Origin: Bradysia coprophila
Taxonomy: Eukaryota > Arthropoda > Insecta > Diptera > Sciaridae
Assembly (NCBI RefSeq): GCF_014529535.1
Contig: NW_023503501.1
Coordinates: 7,332,504-7,396,503, forward strand
Direction of reading: 5' to 3'
Length of the DNA stretch: 64,000 nt
This document shows, in pieces, positions 36,614 to 49,945 of this stretch. A program made the position numbers and the translations under genes. Under the pieces are notes generated by a model, which was not told where the DNA came from, did no database searches, and saw only the letters and a list, made by a program, of their open reading frames with translations. Position 1 is the first letter of the stretch. Every line of letters starts with the position of its first letter.

Positions 36614-36910
36614 AGAGGCGCTCTCACTCTAAATTTGGACTCCTTATTAAGGAATTAAGGAGGTTTTAGCACAAAAATAAGGAGAAATAAGGAAATTTTT
36701 AGTTGAAATTAAGGAAAAAAAAGGAGGAATTTTTCGATAAAAATCTAAATTATTCTAAGATACAGCAACGGAAGTCCGTCTCAACTTTAAAATAAAACGC
36801 ATTATTGTTTATTTTGACGTATCGTTTTTGTAAAGTTGTATCGTAAAATTCACTTTTATCACGATGAAAATTTGAATATTTTTGGCGAATTAGATTTGTA
36901 GCAAAGCTTA

Positions 36911-37075
36911 CTGTGGATTTACATAGCAACGTAAAAGTGACAGATGCAAAAATTTTCTCATACGGCAACTCGAAATTTCATTCATAATTTTAATTTTATG
37001 AATGAAATTTCGGGTTGCAGTATTTAAAAAACATTGCATCTGTCACTTTTACGTTGCTATGTAAATCCACGGTTA
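36911..37075. repeat. Hairpin inside the composite element
   Basis: TGTGGATTTACATAGCAACG and its inverted copy bound arms that meet near 36990. The inner part is GAATGAAATTTCG around a TTTTAATTTTA loop. The arms differ by a few bases. Confidence 0.65.
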
Positions 37076-38561
37076 GCTTTACCAATTATCACTGTTCATT
37101 TTGACGTACGTATCGTTTTTGTAGGGTGGTAGTTTTCAATCAGTTTTCGATGCGACAAAATTTTAGAAATTTAAGACGTACATACGGCGTGAATTCTTGC
37201 CTGACCCCACCCTCAAGTTTAAAAACTTCGAATTTCAAAAAAATAATAAATTGGTGAAAGTATAAAAGTATAAATTTTAAAGAAGTAAGTGTAAATAAGG
37301 CTAAAACATTGTTTGTAATACAGTCCGTTTTTTTTTATTTCGGAACACATTTGAGATATTTTAGAGTTTTAAAAGTCATCGATTTCATGGCATCGGACAG
37401 AATATGCGTCCGTTTCACACTTTCTCGCAGGCGCACTTTTTATTTTGAATTTGAATTTTTCGTCATTTTAATTTTTTTGTTGTTTTGCTACGCAAAGTGT
37501 TTAATTTCCGGTTTTAATATTTTGTTTTATAATTTGGAGGTTCGATACTTTAATTTGAGACTGTGCGAATAACAGAATTAATATAAATAACTTATTTTGA
37601 AGTTTTATCAGATTTTTGTCGTAAATTTTTCATAGATGAATGAATAGTATTAGTATAGTTCTTCGGTAACGCGTAACATTTATTGACATTTTCAAGGTTC
37701 TACACACGTTACAAGGCAGCGTCAATGTATAGAAGCACGACTAACCTTTACCCTACTGATTAAAATTTTTCAGATTTGGTAATTCAAAGAATTTACGACA
37801 CATTTGTCGATTCAATACTAAGAACACACATTCTTATTCTACGGACTATAAAGGACCGTTCAGTGTGTGTGGCTTCTATTGAGACCATTTATGGAAGAAA
37901 ATCAAAGACTAGCTTAGAAGTTTCTTGAATTAAATTTAATCGCGAAAGGTAAGTTTATCAATGGCTGTAAACTCTGACATTTGTTTCAACTAAAACTAAA
38001 ATCATTTTAGACGAAGAGGAAAGTCTTATTAGAATAATTTAGATGCTAATACTTTGGAATATCGCATAAAAAAATCTTCGTAAAGGTTAATACAAACATT
38101 CGAAAATTTTCTGACGAAATGCCTAAAGCTGGGTTATGAAACAAAAGCTCTAGATTCATCGAAATTCAAAGGAAAAGGAAGAGCCAATATGCCGTAATTT
38201 GTAAGAAAAAACATGTGTAAAAGACACAAAAAGAACTGTTCGAAGTTTTATGAAGTACTTTATGAAGTTCCAATATTCAGCTCAAATTAGAAAAAAAGTT
38301 TTCATTCAGGCGGAAAAAAACTTCACATTCCCTCACCAGGTAGAGAGCTAAAACAACAACTTTTTCTCTCACCTTTTCTTCTACTTTTCGTTACAGTGGC
38401 ATCATTTTTCGTTTCCAGTGACATCAATTTTCGTACCCACTCATGTCATTTTCGGACGTTTTCACCACCTGGGTCAAAAACAAAACTTTTCATACCTAGG
38501 ACCAAAAAAGTGCGACTTCATCGCACTTTTTCTCCGTCTGATAATATACTATTTCGACAAA

Positions 38562-39305
38562 AAACATGTTTTCCACACAGAACATGTTTTTCCATGTGAA
38601 ACACATTTCTTATCTGAACCATGTTTCCCATTTGAAACATGTTTTCTATCTGAAATATGTTTCCCATCAGAAGCATGTTTCGAATCTGAAACATGTTTTA
38701 TATCTGAAAAATGTTTGACATTTTAAACATGTTTTCCATTTAGAACATGTTACTTATCTGAAACATGTTCCTTATCTGAAACATGTTCCTTATCTGAAAC
38801 ATGTTCCTTATCTGAAACATGTTCCTTATCTGAAACATGTTCCTTATCTGAAACATGTTCCTTATCTGAAACATGTTCCTTATCTGAAACATGTTCCTTA
38901 TCTGAAACATGTTCCTTATCTTAAACATGTTCTTATCTTAAACATGTTCCTTGTCTGAAACACGTTCCTTATCTGAAACATGTTCTTATCTTAAACATGT
39001 TCCTTGCCTGAAACATGTTCCTTATCTAAAACATGTTCTTGTCTGAAACATGTTCTTGTCTGAAACATGTTTTCTACCTAAAATATTTTTCTATTGGAAA
39101 TATGTTTACTATCAGAAAAATGTTTTCCGTTTGAAACATGTTCTCCATTTGGAACATGTTTTCAATTTGAAACATTCTTTTAATCTGAAATTTGTTTAAT
39201 ATCTGAAATATGTTTCCTATGTGAAACATGTTTTCTATCTGAAATATGTTTTCCATCTGAAGCATGCTATCCATGCGAAACATATTTTCCATGCAAAAAA
39301 ATATC
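38562..39305. repeat. 18-bp minisatellite (CTTATCTGAAACATGTTC)
   Basis: About 40 units in register. Nine perfect copies run from 38753 to 38914, flanked on both sides by progressively diverged ones, as expected from unequal exchange at the centre. Because 18 is divisible by three, frames stay open and read as MFQIRN repeats on the minus strand. There is no other evidence of coding. Each unit contains the palindrome ACATGT. Confidence 0.9.
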
Positions 39306-42300
39306 TTCTAAAAACAACGAATACACTATCTTTAGTCGTATTGTTAACGATAATAAACAAACCACTGTTGCTACTTTCATCTACAACTGATTATAAAATT
39401 AACTGACTTTCCCTGTTTACATGGACCAGACTGTCAAACAGCTGAATCGAAATAGTCCACAAAATTGAAAGTCGCGCGGCCACTATACCAAAAAATTAAA
39501 AGTCGGCCACTATACGACAAAAATCTGATAAAACTTTTAAAAAAAGTTACTTATTTCTATTGATTCTTTTATTTGCCCGGACGTAAATTACAGTATTGAG
39601 CCTCCAAATTATAAAATAAAATAATAAAACCTAAAATTGAACACTTTCTGTAGCAAAACAACGAAAAAATGAAAAAGATGAAAAATTCAAATTCAAAATA
39701 AAAAGTGCGCCTGAGAAAAAGGCTGAAACGGACGCATTTTTGCTATTTGACATTAATGACTTTAGAAACTCTAAAAAATCTTACGGTGTTCGAATTTAGT
39801 TTGAACACACTGTAAGGACGCATGTCTGAGACAATGTTAAGAGGTTCCGAGCATACGCTGAAATTGTAGCATACATTTGTGCGTTTCGAAATTTTTGATC
39901 GCTGATATCTTTTTACGAGAGCCCTTTTTAAAAAATGTACGACCACATTTTCGAGTAAAAACATGTCAACTTTGAATAAAAAATAAAATTATCTGTGAAA
40001 GTTTCAAGTGCTTTGAGAAAACTGTACCGATGCCCCAAATTTGCATCAAAGGTACACTTTTCTCAAGGCACATGGAACTTTCACAGAAAATTTTATTGTC
40101 ATGCAGTCATGTTAGAACGATCATGAGCTACGACACCAACTTTTTATTAGAGATCTTTGTGTTAAGTAATAAAAATTGTTATTTTTGCCTCGCAGCGATT
40201 TTTTTTTCTTAATGTTGATTTCCGTCGATGAAATTTGCGAAAAATAAGGAAAATAAGGATTTTTTAATAAAATAAGGAGGAATAAGGAGGTTTTTATGAA
40301 AATAAGGAAAAATAAGGAAATAAGGAGGTGTGAGAGGCCTGCCTAAAATTTATTTTTCAGCACTTCATTCTTTGATAGAACGCAAATAATAACTTCACTC
40401 TGTTAAATGTCCATAAAATGTCATGGCGGTAGAGTTGGTTCACAAAAAAAGCGCTGACATTATGGGAAAATGTACTAGAAACGTAATAGTACTACACAGA
40501 CATCTGTTAATAGGGAAATTTCCGTTATTTTGTCAACCAAGCCTCCAAATTTTCGAATACGTCTACTGTATGTGTTGTGTGTTTTTATTCACATCAAAAA
40601 ATCGTGACTCCTGTCTTTACGATAAAATAGAAGTCCTATTTTGATTGCATAAGCCTCCGAACATTTTTGATGTTCATGTCAGACGCAGAACTATGACCTG
40701 GTTGTATCACCTGAAAAAAGAGTGCAAAGAATTTTACAAAGAAGTACTTAAAAACATTGTGGTGCCTCTGCAGGCAAACCGTGTTTTCCTCTGTGCTATT
40801 GATTTACTATAGACTCATGTTAAAGAGAAAAAATCATTTTCTTTCGGATTTACATAATTTTTATGTCACTGTTGATTCTGTCGTCTGCAGAGCAATTATT
40901 ATGAACAAATAAATAGAGAAGTGTTTCCTTCGAGCTCAAAACAACTGATATTCGTTTGGTAAAATATTCAAGCACTTACAATATATAATTACCATTTTTC
41001 TTATCATTTCAGTTCATATCACTGTCGTTGTGGTGCACAAATATTTGGTCAGGGATATTGTTAGACGGGGCACTAATAAACGAACATTGTAATTTTTTAT
41101 TATTGCGATGCGGTGCATATTAAGTATATCATTCATACACACACATAATATCCAAAACGGGAAAACTGTACAGGAAACTATGGAACTGAATAATTTAAAA
41201 AGTAAAAAAAAAAAAGTTGAAACAAAAAGTGTTATTTTGCTGATAAGAATCTCCCGTATGGGCACACAAAACATGAAATTCGCATGGGTTCCCCTGAAAA
41301 ATAAAATAAAAATGAAAACTTTTGCTGTGCCATTTATTATGTAATTAGAAACGATATGTGGTAATGGGTTTGGCTCGCATAACTATCACTTAGTTTAATC
41401 TATGACCAATAAAAATACGTGTGTGCGATAGTTAATATTTAATTGATCAGAAGGGGAGTAGCTCTATCTACAGTTTTGGTGGTTGATAACACAGGTCTGT
41501 AATTGCATCGACGACGAATCACAATTAAATTGCGCAGTGGTCATACGGTTCGTATAGGCATTATCGTTGATATACATAAATGAACAGTGAATTTAATATT
41601 GATGTTACAGTCGGGTGGTGTTTTTTTTTCTGTCTGTCGCCGAGAACGTAATAATTGGTTTGCATTTAATTGGACTTAACCAATCAATTTAATATGTTTT
41701 CGACTTGGTTTTATGTCCCCTCAATGAGTGTTATTATAAAAAAGGACGACGAAGAATGCAATCGGTCTGTCAATAAAATTCTTTTGAACCGATCCCAATT
41801 CAACTTCTGACTCAACTCGTCTTAATTCATCGGCTCAAAGTAAAGCTCTTACACCGATATGTCGCAATTTATATTACTTGAATTCTAAAGTGAATTCCTG
41901 GACGACCTAAATAATTTACCAAAAATTGCCTTGAATTACAGACACTCTCCAGGACATATTATGTCATGACATCTATAGAAAGCTTCGACCTCAGCCATGA
42001 CTGCAGTTCTGTTACAATACAATTCGTACTCGTGTATTCTGTAAACAATCATGAACACAATTTCGAAAGCAGGCGTGACGCAAGTCGTACACTGCAAAAT
42101 GTGTATTTTAAGAACTCAGAAATACTAAGAAACTAAGTCCAATTTGGAGGCTTCTGTGATGAGAGCTACCACATAAGATTGTTCGTAGATGTCGTTCAGA
42201 TGATTCAGATAACATTAATTTTGGAGTTCACTTGTTGCTTATGTGTTTATGATTACTCAATATTTCGATTTAATGTGAAGTGAGGCCCAATTCAAGTTTA

Positions 42301-42866
42301 TAAGATTTATTGACACGACGAAGGCACAATGCTAGAATTCGAGATATTGTGAACGCCAAACGACGAGTGTCTAACGACAAACAGTTACAAAAATATGCGG
42401 AACTATTTTCGTTATCTTTCATCATAATGCTACCTCATGTAATAAATTACAATATTGGTAAAATAAGAGAACATCCGACAACTAATCAATGCATGACAAT
42501 TAAGTTTTCTAAATTTAAATATATTTTTCCTTTCTGAAGGTGATAACAACCTTGTTGTCGAAAGCTAGGCCTTTAAAACAAAGATTAACCAGTCCACTTA
42601 TCAGAATATCTTTTAAAATGGATACAGAAATTGGAAAATGAAGTTATCTACTATTAACCTGTCACATACGGCTATTCATCTGTTATCGATAACGACGACA
42701 AAAATAGTAACAAAATCTGGGTAATATGGTACTTTATATGGGAAAAACCATGTTAAAAAGTGAAGTACAAGATTTGAAAGCAACTTTCCATCAATAGTGA
42801 TAGATCCGATAGTAATACTGGTCATATGCTTGCCGAATGTAACAGGTTAATGGAGCTATACATTAT

Positions 42867-42990
42867 ATAAGTGAAATTCGTGAAATTTCCTGAAATTTAA
42901 TGAAATTCGTGAAATTTAATGAAATTCGTGAAATTTAATGAAATTCGTGAAATTCATGAAATTTCGTGAAATTTCGTGAAATTCGTGAAA
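42867..42990. repeat. Short tandem array of GTGAAATT/AATGAAATTC
   Basis: Units of about 10 and 19 bp (GAAATTCGTGAAATTTAAT and shorter forms) alternate about eight times. Confidence 0.7.
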
Positions 42991-45529
42991 TAAATTTTCA
43001 AAATAGGCACTGAAGCCTTCAGCTGATCCACAAATACAATCAAAACTGTTGACATTTTTGATCGTTTTTGTGTGTAGAAGACTCAGAGTCTGACAAAGTC
43101 TGAGTTTGCCTTCAATGCATCTTTATCAAAATAAATAAATTGTCCAACACTTGCTACATTCAGATTGTCTAAAAGAAGTATAATAAATTACATCGAGATG
43201 AAAAACACTGGAATGCATTGTTTATACATCTAATTGAGCCAATTAAAAATATTCAGCGCCAGTCACCGCGTTTCTTTCAATATCAAAATCGTTTCTTTCT
43301 CAATTTTTTTTAATATTTCGTTGTTCATTCGTTTAATGGAGCCGGCTATTATACATCATCTCAAATAACATAATACACGACTTGGTTTTAAATAAAGCGG
43401 CGCTCTTTTTTCGGATAAACCAATTTAAAATAATAATTTTACTGGAATTGTTTAACTAATTTGTTAAATTATCATATTTTCTTATAGTGTGATTTACTGT
43501 GGGAAATGGTCATAAATCATTTTAGACGATGACAGTCTGTACAGAAGAGCATATGTGCGTAGCATATTATACCAGTCGCATACGATTCTATGTAATCAGG
43601 GGGCTTTTTTAATCATATAAAACTGCGCATGGAGAAATCATTTTAATTATAATACTTAAACACAGATGACCAGCAACGATGACCTTATGGTCTGAATTTT
43701 GATGAAAATTTGTTATTTCAATTTTTAAATAGTTTTGTTTTTACATATCTCTGTGAGTTGTAAATGTGTTAGAACCGAATTAATGCTTTGCAGACCACAA
43801 TATTTTTTCGATCTTATCCGTACGTTGAAACCGTTTACTAATGGTCATAAATAGTATTTAATCAATGCTACTATTTGTTTAAAGTAAATCTTGTACTTCA
43901 TTAGTTCTACCTATACAGTTTATTATCATAGTATTATAGTGAGACGAGATCCGTCAGAGCTCCTTGCTTGATATTTATCATCGCTTTCGATGTCCTTCGA
44001 CTGAAATTTCCCGAAGGATGGTCTACAAAGTTACAGGAAAGTGTCTTTAGATTCAATTTAAATTTTATAAAATAAAGTTTTCATTAGTCAAAGAAATGCG
44101 TCATCTCATTGCAAATTAAATTCTTGTGTTCATTGACGAACTTTTAGGTTTAGAAAATGCGGTTTTTAAACTAAAACTCAACAGACCTCTACAGATCAAC
44201 CGTGGTTTCTTCTTGCGCCGACTCTAGAGTTTTTGAATCGATATATGCAAAGATTGATCAGTCAAATGAAAGAAATTCAGTATCCCTCATCGAGTCGGCA
44301 TCGAATGATTTAAGAATTAATTTCAGATTTCTTCTACAAAATTGTTATCGTTGTCTGTTATACATCGATTAAAAAGCGTTTACTCAAGATAACAGGTGTG
44401 TGTGTGAGTGTGTGGGAAGCACATAAAAAGTTTATTTAATTTAAATTTGGTTTAAGCATGATTTCCACTCAACAAAAATTACTCCATGAGAGAGCCGTGA
44501 GGAAGCTACCTGTCTAGTAAACAAAGTGAAAATTGAAAAAAAATCAATTTTATCTCTCACACACGGCGTACTTTTTTGGTAAGTCGAAATCAAGCATTAG
44601 CATTAGCATTTCTCTGATAACACCTCTCTAGTGCTTCTTCGACATTATATAATTTGTTTGTTTTCAATCACCGTGTGGTGTGTAAACATTGTAAACATTG
44701 TAAAGTAATTCTGTTAATTTAATGAGATGGTGAGCATCGTTGCACTACAATACATTTTTAAATGGAAATTCAGCACCATTATTGTTTAACACATTTTAGT
44801 CTCAAATTTTGAAAAGAGCAACTTATAAGCTATGGAAAAAGTGCATTATAATGTTATTGCGTGCCAGATTATATCATTATAATCATAAAAATTGCATTAA
44901 TTCGCATTGCTATCAGAGCATGGAGCATTTAGGTGTAAATAAGTCATAAAACGCGGAATGCCTTTGTTACAAAGTAACTTTGGTTCGAAAAAAAAAATAG
45001 TCAAAATTGTTGTAAATCAAGATTTTGTAGAATCTGACCAAAATTTCATCCTATTCTATACATGTTAGAGGTTACAGTGTGAACAATATTAGCCAATGGG
45101 TCTGATTCAGATTTTTTTGATTTGTCAAATCGTCATCCATAAAGACATAGAAAAAAAAATGTTCGCAAAATGTTCACCAAACTGTTCAGGTTATGGCCCT
45201 GTGGATGACATCGTTTGTTTTGGCAATGGTAAAAATCATTTTTACCATATGAAGGAACAGACCATGCTAGTTCCACATGCCAGTTCGATAGGACGTAAAC
45301 TGTGTGTCTATATGTCTTTCCAATCTTAAAATACATTTTTTGATTTTTTTACAGCACCCAACACTTACGTTTCATTCGGCGAAAAGCTATATACACGAGT
45401 TGTATCCTAAAAAAAAGCCAATTAAAGATTATGCAACAAGAAATCAATTTTTTTTCCATGCGTCGAAAACCGTACTTTTCATGTTTTAAGCACTTCTTTC
45501 GACGCCCTCAGCATGTAAAATCCATATTC

Positions 45530-45626
45530 GGGATAAAAATGAAAAGTCTCGTTTTTGTGAGTTTATTGACCTCGGCTTCGCCTCGGATCAACTAAATTCA
45601 CACGAAAACTCTACTTTTCATCCCTT
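45530..45626. repeat. Hairpin repeat, family member 2
   Basis: Close relative of 4383-4482 with the core GACCTCGGCTTCGCCTCGGATC and AAGTCTCGTTTTTGTG / CACACGAAAACTC arms. Confidence 0.6.
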
Positions 45627-46919
45627 GTTATGTAAAATACTATTTCAGTTAATATGAGTTAAGTGTTACCGAGCAGACAATGCAAGGTCAGGTACGTGGA
45701 ACATACTTTATATCTTAGTTAAGTATTTATACACGATGCTCACGGGAAATGAGTCATTACATCACACAATACCTTGTAATTTGCACGTGTGATTGCATTA
45801 CTCGCCTTCGGCTCGAAACTCAACATTGGGCAAAACAAGGAAGTAATCTGCTATTACACAACATCAGACAAAAAAAATGTTTGATTTTTGACATTGAAAA
45901 ATGTACTGACTACAATGAATGGCAAAACGAAAGTTATTATCAATGAACTCATTTCATGTAAATACGGTTTTCAGTTTTTGCTCTCGCATCAAATAGCAAC
46001 TCAATACTGCCCTCAATTAAAAGTCCATTATGAATTACGCACAACAAAATGAATCAAAGAATCGAAGAAAAGAATCGTAAATGTTATTCTCACCACAATA
46101 AAGACGATATAATCAGGAAATTATAGGAAACTTGGCCTAAACTCATCAATCATATTTCATCCTTTTGTTCAATGAAAGACAAAATGTAATCTATAGATTT
46201 AAACGTAACATTTACTGGGTGTAAAAACAGCAAGAGAATCAACTACACAGACAGATGTGTGTATACTATAATGCAAGTCTAATCGTCGTGTAATTGCTCT
46301 GGCTGGTGCAGTAATAAATCGTAAACAGCCACACCAAATAAATAAATTTTTGAAAGGAAATATCGAAACAAATGGAAATGCGCAAAAATGTTATTTAGTA
46401 GAAAAGGATTGGTTATATATAATAAACGTATCAAATGAATGCAGTGCATTTATCTTACATCTGCCTCTACCCAATTAGTCAATATTGTTATTAGTTGGCA
46501 ATTTTTTTTTTTATTTTATTAATTAATTGGATCAGGCATGTGTGGCGACTAAGGTATTTCTAAAACTAATTAAATTGGCAAAATGAAAAGAAATTGCCGA
46601 TTTTTAAAATCGTTAAATAAATGTGCGGGAAATTTTAATATTTTTCTGGTCACTGCACCACAAATGTGTAATGGAAACGACTAAGGTGTTCGACCTTAAA
46701 GTCACGTCTATCTCGGAATGTTAGTTGGAACGGACGTACACTATAATTACAAAATTAATCAACAGATTGACAGTGATATGAAATGATGATTATTCGTTTA
46801 ACGTACGTAACCTTTCACATACTGTACGCTTATCCTGTGCGTATAAATACCTAGTCTCATGTTTCTTTTGGTTCGACTGTTCTCGAAAGAATATTTCAGT
46901 AGCAATTTGTGCTAATACT

Positions 46920-47140
46920 CGAATCAGGTTGTTCAGGTCGACCTGATCAAGCTCAGGTTTACCTGAACCCGATGTAGTATGTTGCTGACCTGAAATCTGA
47001 AAAACTGAATTCAGGTTCTTGTAGCCTGACCAGATATGGTGATAAACCTGATTACCTGAGCGTATAGTCAATTTTCCATTTTTGCTAAACAGAAACCTGG
47101 AACCTGACCTAAAGTTCAGACTTTCAAATCTGACCTGTTC
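46920..47140. repeat. Degenerate CAGGTT/AACCTG-rich segment
   Basis: Many scattered copies of CAGGTT, ACCTGA and TTCAGGT in both orientations produce a 135-codon open frame on the minus strand (46790-47197). Low-complexity origin explains the frame better than coding. Confidence 0.5.
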
Positions 47141-47628
47141 CAAGACAATTTTGGTAAACCGGTTCGTTGAAGCTAAGTGAGTCCTTGTTACTACCAAGTT
47201 GGTAGAGCTTGTCCTTTGTGTGAAATCTTTCCGAAAAAAATAAAACAGAAATGGCGAAACAAGTACACCACATAAATTACGCCAAGATTATCGCTCTAAC
47301 AATTTCAAAGTATACTGAAGGGACAAATAAATTTAGTTGCGACGCCTATTGTGTATAATGTATTCCAGAAGTCTTTATTGCGTGACACGAACTTACCTGA
47401 AACTTACTTTCGCGCCATCATTTATTCTATATTGGACGTGAAATGCACTCGGTGAGCAGGACTGACTTCAACAACAAAATCTAAAATGATGACCCTAAGA
47501 TCGACATTATAAAATTTGACGGGAACTCGAAGCCGGATGAAGCGGTTATCTCGGGTAGTTCTTATCGAACTCCGGTATTTTTTCTTACTGGTTTTGAGTG
47601 CCCCTAACTATTGTCGATGATAGCACAC

Positions 47629-47826
47629 CGCAAACAAATTTGTTTCAAAATTTTATAATCGGTTTTATGCCTTCGATAATTGGTCGAAATATCGTATAAG
47701 AGTACGTTGGTATGAGAGATGGAGATATCTTTTTTTCCTTTCTAACCAACGTGCTCTTATGGGAAACTAACGAAAATTTTCGTAGACGTAAAATGGATCG
47801 GAAAATTTTGAAACAAATTTGTTTGG
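47629..47826. repeat. Hairpin element with AAACAAATTTGTTTCAAAAT ends
   Basis: The outer arms of about 24 bp are perfect inverted copies. Inner inverted blocks (AAGAGTACGTTGG / CTAACCAACGTGCTCTTA) meet near 47735. The CTAACCAACG core also occurs in the palindrome at 62572. Confidence 0.65.
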
Positions 47827-47942
47827 AGGCAGACCGTAGACAATATTTTGTGGCGTTCTAAGCTAAGCTGAGGTCAAATACTTTCAGGTCGTGGCAGGTT
47901 TGAGAACATCCATTGATATTTGTTAGAAAAAATACAACAAAA

Positions 47943-48298
47943 ATTTTCGAAATCCGTGTTAGCTTCAAACAGGTCTGGGCTGGTACTGATGACGGATATT
48001 GTGAACCTAACATGTTGGTTGTAACGTACATTACCTAAGCTTTCCATGGATATCTCGTTTGCAGTGCTGGTGACTGTTGGTGAATTTTGTGAGTAGCGGG
48101 GGTGTTTCAACATAAAAATCTGTTATGTGGGCAATCACCAGCACAGCAAATGAGGTATATCAATGGAAAGCTTAGATAATGTACGTTACGTTACAACTAG
48201 CATGTTAGGCTCACAATAACCGTCATCATCGCCGGCGCGAAATTCCTCAACACCCAGTCCACACCTGTTTGAAGCTCACACGGATTTCAAAACTTTTT
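47943..48298. repeat. Inverted repeat with arms of about 130 bp
   Basis: The arms share GAAATCCGTG, TTCAAACAGGT, CTAACATG, AACGTACATTA and AAGCTTTCCAT. They are inverted around a centre near 48105. The right arm contains a G+C-rich insert (GCCGGCGCGAAATT). Confidence 0.65.
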
Positions 48299-49659
48299 GT
48301 TGTACCTTAGCTTTCCAACGAGCCCACTCTCATCTGCATCGCTCACATTTAGCGGCCAAAAAATGAGGTTGAAAACACCCTTTTTATCCTCCTTCGGAGA
48401 TCTTCCACCAGCAACCAGGTGTAGCTCGAGACTATCTGTGGCCTGTTTTGAGGTCTACTGGCAAAGACCTTTCCAACCGTGTATATATCCATCCCAGACG
48501 AAATGGGTCCGATTTTGATAGGCGGATCTTCAAATGAATCCTTCAAAACAAATGCATCTGACACCGGTACTAGCGAAACTCGGGACAAGTAGGAAACAAA
48601 TTTTTAACAAAAAATCTTCGATTGATTGGATGCATAAGTAAAACGATGCACTGAATGTCCAGATTTTTCATAAAATAGTTTTATGAATGAATTTCTTCAT
48701 AATTTACGTGATCACATCCGCTTTTGCGATGAACATACATGTACAGTAACTGTACACACAGGTGTTCAATTGTTTTTAAATTGTTTAAGACTTCTACTCA
48801 GATGATATACACCATACGGACCGTCGAGATTGTATTGTTCTTATAAAGAAACTCATGAGTAAAAGCTCCATACTGTAAAGCCCGCCCAACAATGCATCAT
48901 TCACATTATAAAAATGTTCTCAATGAATAATGCATTCGTGTGTGTGTGAGAGTGTGTGTTGGCAGATATATATAGTCGTAGATGTAGCCGTGTTCTAAGA
49001 GGTAAACATAATTTATTTATGAGCATCTAGCATGCATGAAGAGGGACAGCAACGCCCCTATTTGCCGCAATGGCTTCTGTTTTTTTTTTTTTTTTTGAAT
49101 TGTGCATATACATACCTAGATGATATTTTTTCTTCGTTTATTGTTGTGCGCTTCACACATGTTAGTAGACTATATTGAGTTAAGATTCAAATTTACATTG
49201 TTCTCATATAATACGAATTATTGTATGCTGTGACTGTTAACTTAATGCTGACTTAACCATACGTGATATGTATTTATCAAGGTAACGTCACATTTTCCCC
49301 GTAGCATTAATTTAATAAATTTTGTAATTATCCGTTGATGGCTCAATGAAACTCAAGAGTTTATATGAACAATTAACCTAAATTGTTTGTTGGTTTAAGA
49401 TTGATAGACCGTAGAGTTGGAAGGGAAAAAACTGAAAGGAAAATGTAGAATTATAAATTCTTGGGTGGCTGGCATTAACCATTCGTATTCCATAATGGAA
49501 TTTCAATTATCGCCCCGAAAATGGTCGCAGTAGATATTTATACTTTAATAGACGACTGTGAAGAAACAGATTCGTTAATTAAACTGCTGAAATGTTCTTG
49601 CTGTGAAAATCAATCAACAAATAAAAACATTTGACAAAGGTTAGTCATCTGCACATAGG

Positions 49660-49945
49660 GTGAATCCATCGAGGGGGAAACAGCAACGGAAAATCCTGTC
49701 CCACCATTTGGTATTCGAATGCCATTCGCTCATATTCTCCATTCATTCGCTCATACTTTCATACTTTCATTCGCTTATATTTTCCATTCATTCGCTCATA
49801 TTTACCGTTTATTCGCTCATAGTCCTGCATTCGCTCATATTTTCCCGTCATTTGCTCATAATTTGGTTTAGTTCGTTCCACTCATTCGCTCCAAAGGCGA
49901 ATGCAGCCTGTCCCACCATTTGCTCTTGTTGTTTCCCTCTCGGCA
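49660..49945. repeat. CATTCGCTCATATTTTC minisatellite between inverted ends
   Basis: About eight degenerate units of CATTCGCTCATATTTTC are bounded by inverted GAGGGGGAAACAGCAA / TTGTTTCCCTCTCG. TGTCCCACCATTTG occurs on both sides in direct orientation. The 100-codon frame here comes from the repeat. Confidence 0.6.

Larger units (their letters stand above)
36614..40351. mobile_element. 3.7-kb composite foldback element
   Basis: The outer ends (GCAGAGGCGCTCTCAC on the left; GTGAGAGGCCTGC on the right) are imperfect inverted copies, followed on both sides by AAGGAGG/AATAAGGA-rich sequence. A hairpin of about 70-bp arms lies at 36911-37075. A second inverted pair is at 37345-37625 and 39530-39790 (GCGTCCGTTTCA, GCGCACTTTTTATTTTGAAT, TTATCAGATTTTTGTCGTA). 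The centre holds the 18-bp minisatellite. No transposase or other gene is visible. Confidence 0.6.
40352..46919. other. Gene-free A+T-rich region
   Basis: No gene. A tandem array with a GAAATTTAATGAAATTCGT unit lies at about 42867-42990. A hairpin of the family at 4383 lies at 45530-45626. The frame at 42310-42537 has a basic stretch but no start context or homologue that I can name. The remainder is unique, 65-70% A+T by eye. Confidence 0.45.

Noticed and set aside
38753-38932. Possible CRISPR-like array
   Set aside because: The units are contiguous, with no unique spacers, and the genome is eukaryotic.
38740-39292. Minus-strand frames reading MFQIRN-type hexapeptide repeats
   Set aside because: They are a by-product of an 18-bp minisatellite whose period is divisible by three. 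The flanking units break the pattern without regard to codons.
42310-42537. 75-codon plus-strand frame with a basic N-terminal half
   Set aside because: No homologue recognised. The second half is low-complexity A+T-rich, and no promoter or polyadenylation context is convincing.
46790-47197. 135-codon minus-strand frame
   Set aside because: It lies over many short CAGGTT/AACCTG repeats in both orientations and has no start context, signal, domain or splice partners.
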